Positions 18,568 through 27,702 of a DNA stretch of 64,000 nucleotides are shown piece by piece. The stretch covers positions 744,001 through 808,000 of the forward strand of contig NZ_CP195121.1 of the NCBI RefSeq assembly GCF_052057775.1. Direction: 5' to 3'. The stretch comes from Methanococcoides sp052057775 (GTDB taxonomy: Archaea; Halobacteriota; Methanosarcinia; Methanosarcinales; Methanosarcinaceae). The position numbers and the translations under genes are program-made. Numbering within the stretch: the stretch's first letter is position 1; every line of letters begins with the position of its first letter. The notes beneath the pieces are model-generated. The model was not told the origin of the DNA, searched no databases, and saw only the letters and a list, made by a program, of their open reading frames with translations.

Positions 18568-21500
18568 TTAGCCTCTTATTTCAGTTGATAATGTGGAATA
18601 TCCAATTGATTCTTCATTTCGATTGCCAGCTTTATCTCCCACTCCTTTTGGTCCTGTTCCTACTACACTAGCAGCATATCCATTAAATTGGAACACAATT
18701 GGTTGATTTATACCAATTGTAATTGGTTGGCCATTATTACCAAATTTATACGGATGTGTTATGAGTTCTTCTTCCCGCACATACACCTGCCCCTCATGCC
18801 CGATATAAGCATTCAAAATAACCTCATTGTCATTATCGGTCACCTCGAAATACTCGTACTTGCCGATCACATCGTAGGTCCAGACATTGACCGTGAACAT
18901 CCAGTGCGGGGGGAGGACGGGAAGTCCCATGGGGACGTGTTTCATGGTCTTTTCCAGGCGGTCGTTGACCTTCTCCGCGATGTCTTCGCTTAGTCGGGTG
19001 GTGGCGTCGTCTGTCAGCTTCCGGAGTTCGGTGTTGACGGCTGCAAAGGAGGCGTCTATCATGGCGCTGTTGTCAATTATCACTGCGCTGATGCCGTTTG
19101 CGATACCGATGCGGACATCGGTGTCCAGGCGGTTGAGGACGGCCTGCATCTCATCGCCGGTGAGGTCGGGATTGTCCTTTATGATCTCAGCTCTCAGTTT
19201 TAGGGAGATCCAATTGGCGAGGGTTCCGTTGGCGGACTGGTTGATGATCTGGGCATTGGAAAGGCTGTAGAGGTGGTTCCGGCTGATCGCGGTAACCTCG
19301 GTCTCTGCTATCCAGAGGGAGACCACGGGGTCGGCTTTGATCTCATCTGCGATCATTTCCGGAATGTTCTCTCTCATCCGGCTGCTGTAGGTGGTGGTAA
19401 GGCCGGTGACCTGCTGGTCCAATGCCGTGGTGTCAAGGGGGACGGCCTGTTCGCTCAGGTTCTGCTCCAGCGCTTTGACCTCTGTGCTGAGATCCTCGAT
19501 GCTGCTGCTCACCATCTGTACAGTGGCTTCCTTTACCGGGGCGCTGGTCTGGTCCAGAAGGCCGGCTATATCATCTGCGATCCCGGTGGAGAACACGCAG
19601 GTGTTCCTCACGCCCAGGGGGTAGATGGTCATACCCTTCGGGTCCTTCAGCTCGTACTCTCCCCTAAGGTCGAACTCCGGGTCATGGTAGAGGTAGTCCG
19701 GGTACTGGTCCACCACCAGCGTCATGCCTTCGGTCCAGTTGTACTTGCTTTCGGGCATGCCTGTAATGGTCATGGTGTCTATGATCCCCATCTCGGTTCC
19801 CAGTGCGGTGCCGGCCATGCTCATGGCAGGGTTGTTGAAAAGTGAGAGTGAGCCGGAGGTCACGCTGTCCAGTGCTCCGGTGTCAAGGTCGGGGATGTCA
19901 ACGTTAGCTTCGTTGAGCTTCTCCAGCAGGTAATCGTTGAGGTCACTGTTCAGCTTCCGGTTCTGGTATTCGATCTCCTCCATCAGTTTGAGGTAAGCCT
20001 CATTTTTAGCGATATAACGGGCTGCATCGCTGCTTACGTACATCTCGCCGCCGGTCAGGTAATGCTGGCGGTCCACGTAGTTTTCCGTGTCCCGGCTGAG
20101 ATCGCCTGTCAGCTCCTTTGCAGCCTCGTACCTGAGGAGTGTCGGGTCTGCACCGGGGTTGTTCATCAGGGATACGTTCACAGCGGGATCATCTGATTCG
20201 ATGGAGGCGACCATTTCCAGCAGTTCCTCAGCCACCATCCTGTGGAGCCAGTCCGGGATGTCGCATTCCACCACCTGCTCCTGAAGGTAAAAGTCATTCA
20301 GGAACAACAGGTAGCGATTCTCTATCTCGTGGATATCGACGTACTGGTCCCTGTACCTGTCAGCAGCATCACTGCAGGCCGGGTCATGGCGTTCGATCCC
20401 GTCGATCTCAATGGTGGTCTCCCTGTACTCCCGGGTAACCGGGTCATCGTAGGAGGCGATGCCTTCATAGGTTCCGGTAGGCGGACGCTTGTGGTAGAGT
20501 ATGCTCAGTTTTTCAGTCTCGGTCACAAGGTGAGATGTTGAACGGGTCTCAGTGGTGGTGTAATATTCTGTCTTCGATCCTGTGCCTGATGATGAATGAT
20601 GACTGTATTCCGGGATCCTTGCTCCAAACTCATTAGTGTGATATCCGGTGATCTCCTTCCATTTGTAGGTATAGTAATATGTGTAGTATATCTCCCACTT
20701 CGAAGTGACCCTGTAGTCGATATTGTATGTCACGTTCCAGTCGAACACATGGTCTTCGCGCTCAAGGTATCCTTCAGTACGAACCACTCCTGTAACATTG
20801 TCGTTCTCCCTGTGGCGGAAGACCGGCGTTATTGTGACCTCTGTCTGCACTGAATCGAGGGTCACGGACGCATCAGTGACCTTCCAGCCTGTGAGAGTCC
20901 CCCTTGGAGGATTGATTTTCGGGCTTAACGTTCTTTCATAAGATCGGTCCCATGAGCTGTTCCAGAGATATGATGGTTCAATGGCTCCGGTGTGCTCTCC
21001 ATCGATCCCGTATGAGGCTTTCCAGGAAACCGTGTGATAGTTGTAGGACGCTGAATTCACTTTCCCGCTGGTATAGGTGAACACCGGCACAGTTCCATTG
21101 AAACCATCCCTCTTTACCTGTGCCTGCACTCCTGCAGAATAGACCCTCTGTGCAACATCATGCACAAGGTCATGTTCCCCGGTCCAGATGTGGTCGTTGA
21201 ACACCCAGCCGTCCACAAGGCTCGGGATGTAGTCCGATGCTGCAACAACGATGTTTGCCTGCTCATCCACCTGATCGAAGCTCGTGCCGGTGGCTGTCAT
21301 GGATTCGCTGATCCCTTCCTCTATGTCGATGCTGAATGAATCTTTCTGAGCCAGCCCCTCGTAAACAGATGTCAGGTTTGCAGAGTTGTTGGAACCATTG
21401 ATGCCGTACTCGTCGGCTGTTCCGTATACGTCCTCGTAGAAGACCTTGCCGTTGTAGTATGTGGTGTACATCAGTGCCCGGGGGTCAACCGAGTCGAAGG

Positions 21501-22722
21501 TCCGCTTCTGGGAATAGGCGGCCCCCGCGTTCACAGCAGATGCCAGTGCCGGGTTGGTGATAATGTTCAGCGGGCCGTTGGCATAGTGCTGCCAGGGTCC
21601 GTAGGTGAACGAACGTATGTTCATGGCCCCCAGGACGATGTTCGATGTTTCGGCACTGTTCAGCGAGCGCTCGTATTCCGTGGTGAGCTCCTCCAGCAAC
21701 GGCTCTCTTGAGGTCACAAGCGTGGAAATGTCCATGCTGCGGTTGATAGTCTCGCCGGTCTCAAGGTCAACAAAGGTATAGTTCAGGTCCCGGATGGTGA
21801 AAGTGTAATAGATGGGATATGTCCGTTTGTCATCGTTGATCTGCCTCTCAAGCGTACCGTTGATCTCCTCTATGATGATCTGGCGTGGTCGGATGTCCGG
21901 TTCCACGTTGATGGCATAGCTGTCATAGACGTAACTGTTATACTGGTAGTTCCCCGTGACCAGCTCGTTGAAATGTTTTGCAGAGATGTCCTTTACAGGG
22001 TTCATGGCAACGCTGAACCAGTCGGTTGCCTTCACGCTGCCTCCACATTCCAGCTCAATGGTGCCGTATCCGGCTTCAATCTCCAATGACAGCAGGAAGC
22101 TCTCCTCAAAAGAAACTGTCTTCCAGAAGCTCACAGCTTCCCCATAGTCCACGGATTCGATGGTCTGGCCTTTGCTGTCCTTTATCCTCAGTATGATGTT
22201 CTGGTCTTTCCAGAGGGAGGAGATGCTGTACCACACATCCGAAGGCAGGTCGATCCTGACATACAATGTATCCCCGGCCTCAAGGTCATGCGTTCGGGCA
22301 TTGATCATGAAATCATCTTCAGATGTCGTACCACCCGATGTGCTCACAGGCTGGATTATCGGATGTTCCCCTTTCCATTTCAGGGCTTCCATGCCTGCAT
22401 AATTGAGACATCTTGACAGGTCTGCAGAAGCAAGACCGATGGCGATCTTCTCGGGGTCCGTCTTCTCGGTGGTATATATCGTCTGAGCGATCTCGAAGTC
22501 GGTCTGCAGGAAACAGGCAGAGATGAGCACAGCTCCCAGTATCACAAAGATGCCGATCACCGAGAACGGGATGTAGGCATCGTTATTACTGACCAGTGCT
22601 CTCACTTTTACCAGTGGGTTGCAGCAACTGTATGCGGATCGCTTCGTTTTTCTGTCCTGTGGATCTCTTGGGGCTCGCACAGATTCGTTTTTCATGGCTC
22701 CACCTGCCATCTGTCTCCCCAT
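18568..22722 (-). CDS. Giant membrane-anchored extracellular protein (DUF7286-like?)
   Basis: A 1384-residue protein with a short cytosolic N-terminus rich in basic residues and Cys, one strong transmembrane segment (about 53-75), and about 1300 extracellular residues. There are many Tyr/Thr/Asn-rich beta stretches, a helical region around 850-980 and another around 1090-1250. The last 110 residues again look beta-rich. The architecture resembles the very large proteins encoded with archaeal type IV pilus or secretion-type clusters (the DUF7286 type), but no pilin ATPase is present in the window. A TTTATATAA box lies near 22768-22776. Internal ATGs at 22710 and 22695 also have ribosome-like sequences, so the exact start is open. 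Co-transcribed with the sarcinarray-like gene. Function unknown. Confidence 0.75.
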   Translation of the reverse strand: MGRQMAGGAMKNESVRAPRDPQDRKTKRSAYSCCNPLVKVRALVSNNDAYIPFSVIGIFVILGAVLISACFLQTDFEIAQTIYTTEKTDPEKIAIGLASADLSRCLNYAGMEALKWKGEHPIIQPVSTSGGTTSEDDFMINARTHDLEAGDTLYVRIDLPSDVWYSISSLWKDQNIILRIKDSKGQTIESVDYGEAVSFWKTVSFEESFLLSLEIEAGYGTIELECGGSVKATDWFSVAMNPVKDISAKHFNELVTGNYQYNSYVYDSYAINVEPDIRPRQIIIEEINGTLERQINDDKRTYPIYYTFTIRDLNYTFVDLETGETINRSMDISTLVTSREPLLEELTTEYERSLNSAETSNIVLGAMNIRSFTYGPWQHYANGPLNIITNPALASAVNAGAAYSQKRTFDSVDPRALMYTTYYNGKVFYEDVYGTADEYGINGSNNSANLTSVYEGLAQKDSFSIDIEEGISESMTATGTSFDQVDEQANIVVAASDYIPSLVDGWVFNDHIWTGEHDLVHDVAQRVYSAGVQAQVKRDGFNGTVPVFTYTSGKVNSASYNYHTVSWKASYGIDGEHTGAIEPSYLWNSSWDRSYERTLSPKINPPRGTLTGWKVTDASVTLDSVQTEVTITPVFRHRENDNVTGVVRTEGYLEREDHVFDWNVTYNIDYRVTSKWEIYYTYYYTYKWKEITGYHTNEFGARIPEYSHHSSSGTGSKTEYYTTTETRSTSHLVTETEKLSILYHKRPPTGTYEGIASYDDPVTREYRETTIEIDGIERHDPACSDAADRYRDQYVDIHEIENRYLLFLNDFYLQEQVVECDIPDWLHRMVAEELLEMVASIESDDPAVNVSLMNNPGADPTLLRYEAAKELTGDLSRDTENYVDRQHYLTGGEMYVSSDAARYIAKNEAYLKLMEEIEYQNRKLNSDLNDYLLEKLNEANVDIPDLDTGALDSVTSGSLSLFNNPAMSMAGTALGTEMGIIDTMTITGMPESKYNWTEGMTLVVDQYPDYLYHDPEFDLRGEYELKDPKGMTIYPLGVRNTCVFSTGIADDIAGLLDQTSAPVKEATVQMVSSSIEDLSTEVKALEQNLSEQAVPLDTTALDQQVTGLTTTYSSRMRENIPEMIADEIKADPVVSLWIAETEVTAISRNHLYSLSNAQIINQSANGTLANWISLKLRAEIIKDNPDLTGDEMQAVLNRLDTDVRIGIANGISAVIIDNSAMIDASFAAVNTELRKLTDDATTRLSEDIAEKVNDRLEKTMKHVPMGLPVLPPHWMFTVNVWTYDVIGKYEYFEVTDNDNEVILNAYIGHEGQVYVREEELITHPYKFGNNGQPITIGINQPIVFQFNGYAASVVGTGPKGVGDKAGNRNEESIGYSTLSTEIRG

Positions 22723-22842
22723 TTAGCCGGGGGATCAGTTTGTTCTGGCAAGTCTTCCGGTTAATGGTTTATATAAATATTTAATAGCAGCAACCTTATT
22801 TTTTCACAAGTTAATATTTACAAAAAGAAGCGGGATTATATC

Positions 22843-24096
22843 TTATTCAATGTTCAGCTCTTTCCTGATCGCAGAAGATGAGGTCCCGTTGTCCTCATAC
22901 TCTTCCAGCGGTACGACCTCACAGAGATCGGATATCTCCTGCTCTATATTCAGTCCCACCTCCTTTCTCCTGAACACAAGGAAGTGGATGTTCTTTTCCC
23001 TGAACTCCGCCAGCATGTTCCTCATATCCTCTTCGTTGCGGTAGTATCGGGTCTTGAAAAGGCGGTTGGCAGTATCGGCTCCGATGATGAACGTGGCGTT
23101 CTCAAAGAGCTTCACCTTCTGGATGAAGAGCGGGGCAACAGTGAGGTAGATATTCCCCAGGAAATCCCTGTCCCCGTATTCCCTGAGCGAGTCAAGCCTT
23201 TCCTGAAGCGATATGAGATCTATCGGAGGCTTGTCAACATTTGTGATGGAGATCTCGAAATGGACCTTTTTCCCCAGTTTTTGATAGGCCTGCCTGGCCA
23301 TTATAATGTGATTTTGATGGCACGGGTTAAAAGACCCTGAAAAGATGACCTCTGGTCTGTCGGCAACTCCTCCCTCCCTGAGTTCCAGTTCGACAACATC
23401 CGGCATGAGGTCCGTGTTTTTCATTATACTGTCCGGCCGGGCCAGCATCTCAGCAATCTCCCTGGGAACTGTCGCTTCCATGTCTTCGATAATTTCTCCC
23501 CTGTCCAAAAGTCTGTCAGTAAGCATCTCCCTGTTCCAGCCACATTCCTTTGCTATTGAATCTATTATCATGCAGGCCGAGATATGCTCTTCTTCCTCTC
23601 TTGAACGGCCGGTTGTGAGCCTTAGCATTCTTACTACTGTCCTGTCAAAGGACTGGATGCCGACATATATCTCATGTTCACGTCCTTCGCGCTCAGCCGT
23701 TCCTGTTGAGAGCTTGCAGGAGGCAGCCACACCTATGAGGTTCTGGCTGTGGATTCTGTCATCATTCTCTTTAAGGGATAATGCACGGCGGTATGCTGCC
23801 ATTGCCATGGACCTGACGGTAGTTGGTGAAGCGTATTTCTCGGGCTTCCTTCCAATAAGGGTGTCAAGAGCTTCAGGACTGTAAGGCACGATAGCTTCAA
23901 GGACCGTTGCAGAACCTCCTCCGTATCTCAGGAGCTGGCCGATAGCTTCAGTTCCGCCTCCGGTAATTGCAAGAACGATCCTCCAGGGCTGGCTATGGAT
24001 GTACATGACCCTGTCGTGCAGATTTTCCTCATTTTCATGGCCTGAAAAACGTTTCTCTTTCTTCTCCATCAGGCAGGAATCTGTATCGAAAACCAC
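22843..24096 (-). CDS. CinA-like domain fused to NMN-adenylyltransferase-like domain
   Basis: A 417-residue two-domain protein. Residues about 30-190 match the CinA C-terminal (PncC, NMN amidase) fold, with AITGGGTEAI in place of the usual AESxTGG motif. Residues about 250-417 are a nucleotidyltransferase with GSFNPCHQNH (the HxGH-type motif), FIIGADTANR and TSSSAIRKE (the ISSTxxR-type motif), as in NadD/NMNAT enzymes. The fusion suggests NMN or NaMN recycling to NAD. The canonical PncC catalytic Ser is not obvious in the first domain, so amidase activity is doubtful. ATG 24096 has no good ribosome site; ATG 24069 and 24006 are alternatives. Confidence 0.82.
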   Translation of the reverse strand: MVFDTDSCLMEKKEKRFSGHENEENLHDRVMYIHSQPWRIVLAITGGGTEAIGQLLRYGGGSATVLEAIVPYSPEALDTLIGRKPEKYASPTTVRSMAMAAYRRALSLKENDDRIHSQNLIGVAASCKLSTGTAEREGREHEIYVGIQSFDRTVVRMLRLTTGRSREEEEHISACMIIDSIAKECGWNREMLTDRLLDRGEIIEDMEATVPREIAEMLARPDSIMKNTDLMPDVVELELREGGVADRPEVIFSGSFNPCHQNHIIMARQAYQKLGKKVHFEISITNVDKPPIDLISLQERLDSLREYGDRDFLGNIYLTVAPLFIQKVKLFENATFIIGADTANRLFKTRYYRNEEDMRNMLAEFREKNIHFLVFRRKEVGLNIEQEISDLCEVVPLEEYEDNGTSSSAIRKELNIE

Positions 24097-24250
24097 ATAA
24101 AGTTTTTGATGATCAAAATGCCCTTTCGATCATTAAACCGGAAAATAGGTCGTAGAAATAAAGGATGAATTTTCGATAATTCTGAGTATCTAATGTATCT
24201 AAGTTTATCTTGTGATGTCCTTTTTATTGATAGGACTCATTAGGTGTGTC

Positions 24251-24568
24251 ATGAAAAAATATAATGTTTTTAACCCAATCCCTGCCGATCTGACCCATGA
24301 GGTTTTCGAGCCCCTGGTGGATCAACAGGGATTATTGATCGAGCGTATCATCTCCAAAAAACATGTGACTCCGGAGGGACAATGGTACGATCAGGACCGG
24401 GGCGAATGGGTCATGGTGCTGCAGGGGGAGGCGAAGCTGATGTTCGAAGATTCGGAGGTGTTGCACCTCTATCCCGGCGATCATATTAACATTCCTGCCC
24501 ACTGCAAACACAGGGTAATCTGGACCAGCGAGACGACCGAGACCATCTGGCTGGCAGTACATTATTGA
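24251..24568 (+). CDS. Small cupin-domain protein
   Basis: A 105-residue single cupin. The core shows WVMVLQGEAKLMF (conserved cupin motif 1 region without the full metal-ligand set), YPGDHINIPAHCKHRV (motif 2, with PGD, IPA and His), and a final beta strand. A longer frame opens at GTG 24212, but ATG 24251 has a GGTG ribosome site and begins the natural fold. The function is not predictable from sequence; such cupins often bind a small metabolite or metal. The gene converges on the DtxR-FeoA gene with a 15-base gap. Confidence 0.8.
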   Translation: MKKYNVFNPIPADLTHEVFEPLVDQQGLLIERIISKKHVTPEGQWYDQDRGEWVMVLQGEAKLMFEDSEVLHLYPGDHINIPAHCKHRVIWTSETTETIWLAVHY

Positions 24569-24583
24569 GGGCTGGACCTGCTC

Positions 24584-25237
24584 TCAGTCCCTTTTTGTCC
24601 TCACATATATGCTGTCGGCAATTTCCCTGTCAACTGCATATCTTGTATGGTTCAGGTCGAAGACATAGGAAGGATACGACTGCACAAGCTTTACCGGAAT
24701 TCCGGGCAGAACTCCCATTGCCAGCATCTTCTGCATCTTTTCCTCTTCCCGCATATTGAAATAAGCGATGGTTCCGCTTTGTCCGTTCTTCAGTGCCGAA
24801 AGTGAAGCAACTACATGCTCCAGTTCCTCCTTTGCCTTTATACAGCACTCACCCTCAGGTATCGGTCTTCCATGAGGGCATGTACGTGGGTGACCAAGCA
24901 GGATACAAACGTTCTCATCGATACCATTGTAGAGGATATGCTCGAAATCACACGCAGAGCTGTGTATATACTTCTCTTTGGTGTTCAGGACATCTGCAAG
25001 TAGCCTCTCGGCAAGGCGATGTCTTCTGACAACGGTCCTGCCGTTTGCAGCCCCTTCTTCTGTAAGGCTGGCATTTGTACCGGAGAGTGTGATGTTCTCT
25101 ATCTCAAGCAGTTCCTGTATATCGGGTGAGCTCTCTTCCACCCCGAGGGATCTCAGGCTCACAGGATCTGTCCCCTCCTCGTTTATGCAGACCCACATCC
25201 TTTCCAGGATCTCTTCCGCATTCTCGCTTATCTTCAT
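24584..25237 (-). CDS. DtxR-family metal-dependent regulator fused to FeoA domain
   Basis: A 217-residue protein. The N-terminal part is a divergent winged-helix region (about 1-70). The DtxR dimerisation and metal-binding region follows, with HRLAERLL, ACDFEH and a GHPRTCPHG segment (about 73-130). A C-terminal FeoA/SH3-like domain (about 145-217) is recognisable by MLAMGVLPG. DtxR/IdeR proteins repress iron genes when loaded with Fe2+. It is the last gene of the feoB operon, its ATG overlapping the stop of the zinc-ribbon gene, and there is no separate feoA. The FeoA domain may also interact with FeoB; this is inference. Confidence 0.88.
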   Translation of the reverse strand: MKISENAEEILERMWVCINEEGTDPVSLRSLGVEESSPDIQELLEIENITLSGTNASLTEEGAANGRTVVRRHRLAERLLADVLNTKEKYIHSSACDFEHILYNGIDENVCILLGHPRTCPHGRPIPEGECCIKAKEELEHVVASLSALKNGQSGTIAYFNMREEEKMQKMLAMGVLPGIPVKLVQSYPSYVFDLNHTRYAVDREIADSIYVRTKRD

Positions 25238-25398
25238 TTGAATATCCCTCTGACGATCTTTTCAAGTTTTGTTTCCCGTGGTATCTCATACCCGCAGTTC
25301 GGGCAGCGCTGCATATTGCATGAACTGAAATTCCCGCAGCCTGTACACTTTGATTTGTCAGGCTGGTCGAACTCATGGCTGCAAAGGGGACACTTCAT
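25234..25398 (-). CDS. FeoB-associated small zinc-ribbon protein
   Basis: A 54-residue protein with eight Cys: MKCPLC (CxxC), a KCTGCGNFSSC stretch and CPNCG near residue 32, then a basic helix ending VRGIFK. This looks like one or two zinc ribbons or an Fe-S binding module. Its ATG overlaps the stop codon of feoB, and its own stop overlaps the ATG of DtxR-FeoA, so the three genes are translationally coupled. Small Cys-rich proteins (FeoC types) accompany FeoB in bacteria, where some regulate or sense iron; a similar role here is inference. It is easily missed because of its size. Confidence 0.85.
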   Translation of the reverse strand: MKCPLCSHEFDQPDKSKCTGCGNFSSCNMQRCPNCGYEIPRETKLEKIVRGIFK

Positions 25399-27443
25399 AA
25401 TACCACTCCGAACGTTGTCAGTACATAGTTCACAATGTAGCCAACCGCGAATGCGCTCGGGAAGATAAATGCAGCCATTGCAAAGGCGATCTTAGCTCCT
25501 CTCTCTTTCACGGTGACCATGAACTGTGCTATACATGGCATGAACAATGTCAGTGTGATGGCAGCGACAACTAGGTTGATGTCGGTAAGCATTCCTGCAT
25601 TATACATATCGAACAGTCCAGCAGCACCGAAATCCCTCCTAAAGAACCCGTAGAGGAACATAACTCCGCCCTCGGCCGGGAGCCCTATCCACTGTGATGG
25701 GTATGAGAACAGCCTGACAGCCATCTCGAACAATCCGGTAAGCCTTCCGATCCAGATCAGCACGCTTGCCACTACGAACAGGGGCAGTACCTCAAGGAAA
25801 TACCACTGCATCCTTGAATATGTCTTGATAAGCACGTTCGAAGCCTTCGGAAGCCTTAGTGGTGGCATCTCCATGAAGAAGCTTGGGCTTGCTCCCGGAA
25901 GCACCTTTGATGAGAGGAAACCGATGACCAAAAGCTCGATACCGATGACAAAAGCCCATATCAGCAGTGCCTTTGAGCTGAAAGAGAGTATACCCAGAAT
26001 GACACCAAGCTGTGCGGAACAGGGGATTGCCAGTGAGAGCAGCATGCTTGCGATGATCCTCTCTCTCTTCGTCTCAAGAGTACGTGTGACCATTGTTGCC
26101 ATGGTTGCACATCCGAAACCAAGTACCATAGGGATAACTGCCCTGCCGCTCATTCCCATTCTTTTGAAAGCACGGTCGATGAGCATTGCAAGACGTGGAA
26201 GGTAACCCGTATCCTCAATTATGGAGAATACTATGAAGAATGCACCCACTAGCGGCATGATCAGTGCGATGGCATAGGTCACTGCCTGTGTGAATATTCC
26301 GTACTCGCCAACAAAGAGGTCCTGTATGACCGGATATGGGACGAGGGAATTGAACTTCTCAATGACCCATGGGTTGATCATCTCTCCGAACAATGTGCTT
26401 TCAAGGTAGTCCACAACGGTTCCTGCTGCAAATCCTCCCACGAACTTGTAGAGTCCGAAATAGAGGACCAGCAAAAGTATTGGAATTCCGGTGATGGGGC
26501 TTATGAGGAGCTTGTCGATACGCTCTCTGAGTGCTGTTCCCTTTGTATCCGTGGAATTTGATCCAGGGCTTTCCGTCCTTCTATTGTTGGTCATGACAGA
26601 CCCGACAATGTCATTGACGAATTCCTGTCTTTCTATCGTTATGACATAGTTAAGGGGGTCAGTATAGCTTTTTTCAGTTTCAGCGACCACCTTGCGGACC
26701 GCTGCAACATCTTCGTTATCTTCATTAATTTTTTCAAATGCAACCTTATCGTTCTGGAGAAGCAGCTGTGCAAGTGCCCTCTTTGAGATGCCATATTCGG
26801 ATCCGATCAAGTCTCCTATCTCTTCGATAGCGTTCTCGAGTTCCCTGCTGTGCCTGACCCTGTTCTCCACAGGCTGATACTCATAACCGGCGATAACATC
26901 CTCAAGCCTGTCCAGTCCCTCTCCTTTGATGGAAGTTGTACAGATCACAGGGATCCCAAGCTCTTTGCTGAGCTTTTCCTCATCGATCTCAACGCCTCTT
27001 TCGGCAGCCTCGTCCATCATGTTCAGGACGAGTATGAGGGGTACTTCTGCTTCGATAAGCTGCAAGGTCAGAGGGAGCATACGCTGGATATTCTTCGCAT
27101 CCACTACATGGATGTAAACAAAAGGCTTGCTGTTAAAGAGATAGCTCTGTGAAACGCGTTCTTCTTCAGTTATGGGAAGCAACGAGTACATGCCGGGAGT
27201 ATCGATGATCTCATAGTCCTTTCCTGCGATCCTTCCGTTTCCCTTGCTTATTGAAACCGTGGTTCCGGGGTAGTTTGAGACAATGGCATAACTATCAGAG
27301 AAGTGATTGAAGATAACGCTCTTCCCCACGTTTGGATTTCCTACAAGGATTATATTCTCAAGGTCGCTCCGGATATCATCGTCCGTTCCGCAACATTTTT
27401 TCTTTTTGAATTTGGTGAACATTTGTTTACAAGCCTCCAACAT
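25395..27443 (-). CDS. feoB: Ferrous iron transporter FeoB
   Basis: A 682-residue FeoB. The cytosolic G domain has G1 GNPNVGKSV (about 35-43), G3 DTPGM (about 80-84) and G4 NMMD (about 141-144). A helical GDI region follows, then the membrane domain from about 310 with two Gate motifs (LPRLAMLIDRAFKRMG and a second near 550-600) and about eight to ten spans ending FGVVL. It imports Fe2+ into the cytosol. A short Lys/Cys-rich N-terminal extension precedes the G domain. The first ATG touches a palindrome at 27444-27457; ATG 27422 with GGAGG 11 bases upstream is an alternative start. It heads an operon with the zinc ribbon and DtxR-FeoA. Confidence 0.95.
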   Translation of the reverse strand: MLEACKQMFTKFKKKKCCGTDDDIRSDLENIILVGNPNVGKSVIFNHFSDSYAIVSNYPGTTVSISKGNGRIAGKDYEIIDTPGMYSLLPITEEERVSQSYLFNSKPFVYIHVVDAKNIQRMLPLTLQLIEAEVPLILVLNMMDEAAERGVEIDEEKLSKELGIPVICTTSIKGEGLDRLEDVIAGYEYQPVENRVRHSRELENAIEEIGDLIGSEYGISKRALAQLLLQNDKVAFEKINEDNEDVAAVRKVVAETEKSYTDPLNYVITIERQEFVNDIVGSVMTNNRRTESPGSNSTDTKGTALRERIDKLLISPITGIPILLLVLYFGLYKFVGGFAAGTVVDYLESTLFGEMINPWVIEKFNSLVPYPVIQDLFVGEYGIFTQAVTYAIALIMPLVGAFFIVFSIIEDTGYLPRLAMLIDRAFKRMGMSGRAVIPMVLGFGCATMATMVTRTLETKRERIIASMLLSLAIPCSAQLGVILGILSFSSKALLIWAFVIGIELLVIGFLSSKVLPGASPSFFMEMPPLRLPKASNVLIKTYSRMQWYFLEVLPLFVVASVLIWIGRLTGLFEMAVRLFSYPSQWIGLPAEGGVMFLYGFFRRDFGAAGLFDMYNAGMLTDINLVVAAITLTLFMPCIAQFMVTVKERGAKIAFAMAAFIFPSAFAVGYIVNYVLTTFGVVL

Positions 27444-27506
27444 TTAGGCTATCCTAATTTATTGGAGTATAGTTAACACGGGTATATAAATTTTGGTATA
27501 CCTAAC
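27444..27506 (-). promoter_or_regulatory. feoB promoter with two candidate DtxR operators
   Basis: On the minus strand a BRE-TATA element (CCAAAATTTATATA, TATA at 27483-27490) is preceded by GTTAGGTATACCAAAA (27491-27506). The palindrome TTAGG-N4-CCTAA (27444-27457) lies between the expected transcription start and the first ATG. The arms resemble half-sites of the bacterial DtxR box. A related sequence occurs upstream of the stand-alone DtxR gene (28210-28225). Regulator binding is inference. Confidence 0.55.
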
Positions 27507-27702
27507 AATATGTGCCAATTAAAAAACAATTTATTATAAAATCGAAGTATGTGGCAACGAATGGAGCTATTAATGGATCTGTAATAAAAAATGCCTTCCT
27601 GAAACGAAACATCATTTCAAAGCAGCTGGCAGATCTGAAAAAAAGAGTAAGTTCTAAAAAATAAATCTTATCATTTCATTGCCGTTGCGATACTAAATTC
27701 CA

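Noticed and set aside
27551..27664. Possible 37-codon GTG-started peptide between the dtxR gene and feoB
   Set aside because: The basic, helical peptide looks plausible, but GTG has no ribosome site and no conservation can be checked.
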